A DNA stretch of 10,092 nucleotides from assembly GCA_001953115.1 (NCBI GenBank), contig LSSL01004833.1, positions 1 through 10,092 on the forward strand. Reading direction: 5' to 3'. Shown here piece by piece: positions 9,294-10,092 of the stretch. Each line of letters starts with the position of its first letter. Position 1 is the stretch's first letter. This DNA comes from Smittium mucronatum. Its lineage: Eukaryota; Kickxellomycota; Harpellomycetes; Harpellales; Legeriomycetaceae. The notes beneath the pieces are model-generated. The model made no database searches, was not told the origin of the DNA, and saw only the letters and a list, made by a program, of their open reading frames with translations. A program made the position numbers and the translations under genes.

Positions 9294-9306
9294 CCCCCCC
9301 CCCACC
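9294..9306. repeat. Poly-C tract (C10-A-CC)
   Basis: Ten Cs, an A and two more Cs lie in AT-rich DNA, like the tract at 8886. The bases around the two tracts do not otherwise look alike, so they do not appear to be copies of one longer repeat. Confidence 0.9.
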
Positions 9307-10092
9307 TCATAGCGAAGAAGCTCCGTTTAAAAGCAAAACTAGAAGATTTTGAGTTAATAATCCCTCTAGTAAATAATAATTCAATACCCTTATACATATA
9401 TTTAAACTAAATCATCTATTATCGTTTATAATTTTGGTATTTATGTTATACTTTTTCGTTCCCGGTTACATTTATTAAAGCTTTGCATATCATGATTGTG
9501 AAGAAGTTTTTCGGCTATGTAGATAAAGAATTTAAAAACCACTTCATTTTCTCCAATAATAAAAAAATGAGTTTTAGCTGTTAATTTCTACCAAAAAAAT
9601 TAATTTTTTTTTTTAAAAAAGTAAAAATTTAGGATTTTGTTATACTTAATCCTGCGCTTCCGAATTTTTCGGCTAAAAAAAACATAGATAGATGGCACCG
9701 TTTATTATTTTCATCATATTTTATGGGGCTAAATAATAAACAGACAAGGTTTAGAATTTTATGAGGCAGTTCTGTGTTTGAATTTAAACCAAAAAAAACT
9801 AAAACAGAAGATAAACAAAATTCACACTCCCGCAAATCCAAATCGCTCTCCCTTCTCAAAAAATGTTCTAATAATACCCTCTATTCCTCCAATAAGAAAT
9901 AAAAAATATATTATTAATTTCTAGAAAATCAAATATATTTTTCAAAAAAAATTTCTTATTTTTTCCATCACGTTTTAATTTAATTTGATTCTAATAACAT
10001 CAAATCAGTTTTTTTTTCTGTTTTTTTTCATTAAAGAGGCGAACATTTTTTTAAAAAAAATAAAATAAATCATAACGAGAATGAATATCTGG
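9307..10092. other. AT-rich stretch to the window edge, no gene seen
   Basis: No gene or RNA is supported. It is rich in T and A runs. A 76-codon open stretch at 9859-9629 on the minus strand is somewhat less AT-biased but has no recognisable motif, and I take it as chance. Confidence 0.6.

Noticed and set aside
9629..9859. 76-codon minus-strand open stretch with several cysteines
   Set aside because: The cysteines do not form a recognisable zinc-binding spacing, and there is no promoter, splice or family evidence. It is left as noncoding.

Overview
This window looks like nuclear DNA from a eukaryote, most likely an invertebrate animal. It has a spliced metabolic gene with short GT-AG introns, a truncated non-LTR retrotransposon, and long noncoding stretches of extreme A+T content (parts of 5.3-5.4 kb are below 10% GC by my count). 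The animal-type aminoacylase and the retrotransposon suit an arthropod. A parasitic copepod such as a sea louse is my best guess, but nothing in the window proves the species.

Layout: (1) Positions 1-579, minus strand, hold 193 uninterrupted codons of a LINE-type reverse transcriptase protein. This is the region after the polymerase core, ending in a CCHC zinc finger. The element continues past the left edge and is cut off on its other side by a stop codon at 580-582. (2) Positions 1014-2408, minus strand, hold a complete three-exon aminoacylase-1 gene (ACY1, peptidase family M20). The exons join to 404 codons plus stop, with every zinc-binding and catalytic residue present. A TATA box lies about 75 bases upstream of the ATG. 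(3) Positions 2489-4233 are AT-rich with no gene I can support. (4) At 4234 there is a TTAA followed by CCCTTTGCGGGC, which resembles a piggyBac-type transposon end. It is followed at about 4431-4860 by an island of roughly 47% GC that stands out sharply from its surroundings. The island contains two clean small hairpins and short, mostly acidic, frame-broken reading frames on the minus strand. It looks like the relic of a mobile element, but I do not recognise the protein. (5) Positions 4861-10092 are a gene-free, very AT-rich stretch with homopolymer runs, two isolated poly-C tracts and a nested palindrome.

Only aminoacylase-1 looks like a working gene. It should act in the cytosol, releasing free amino acids from N-acetylated amino acids. 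The LINE fragment lies downstream of it in the same orientation, about 430 bases past the stop codon. I see no operon-like or multi-gene system. The least explained part of the window is the GC-rich island at 4431-4860.
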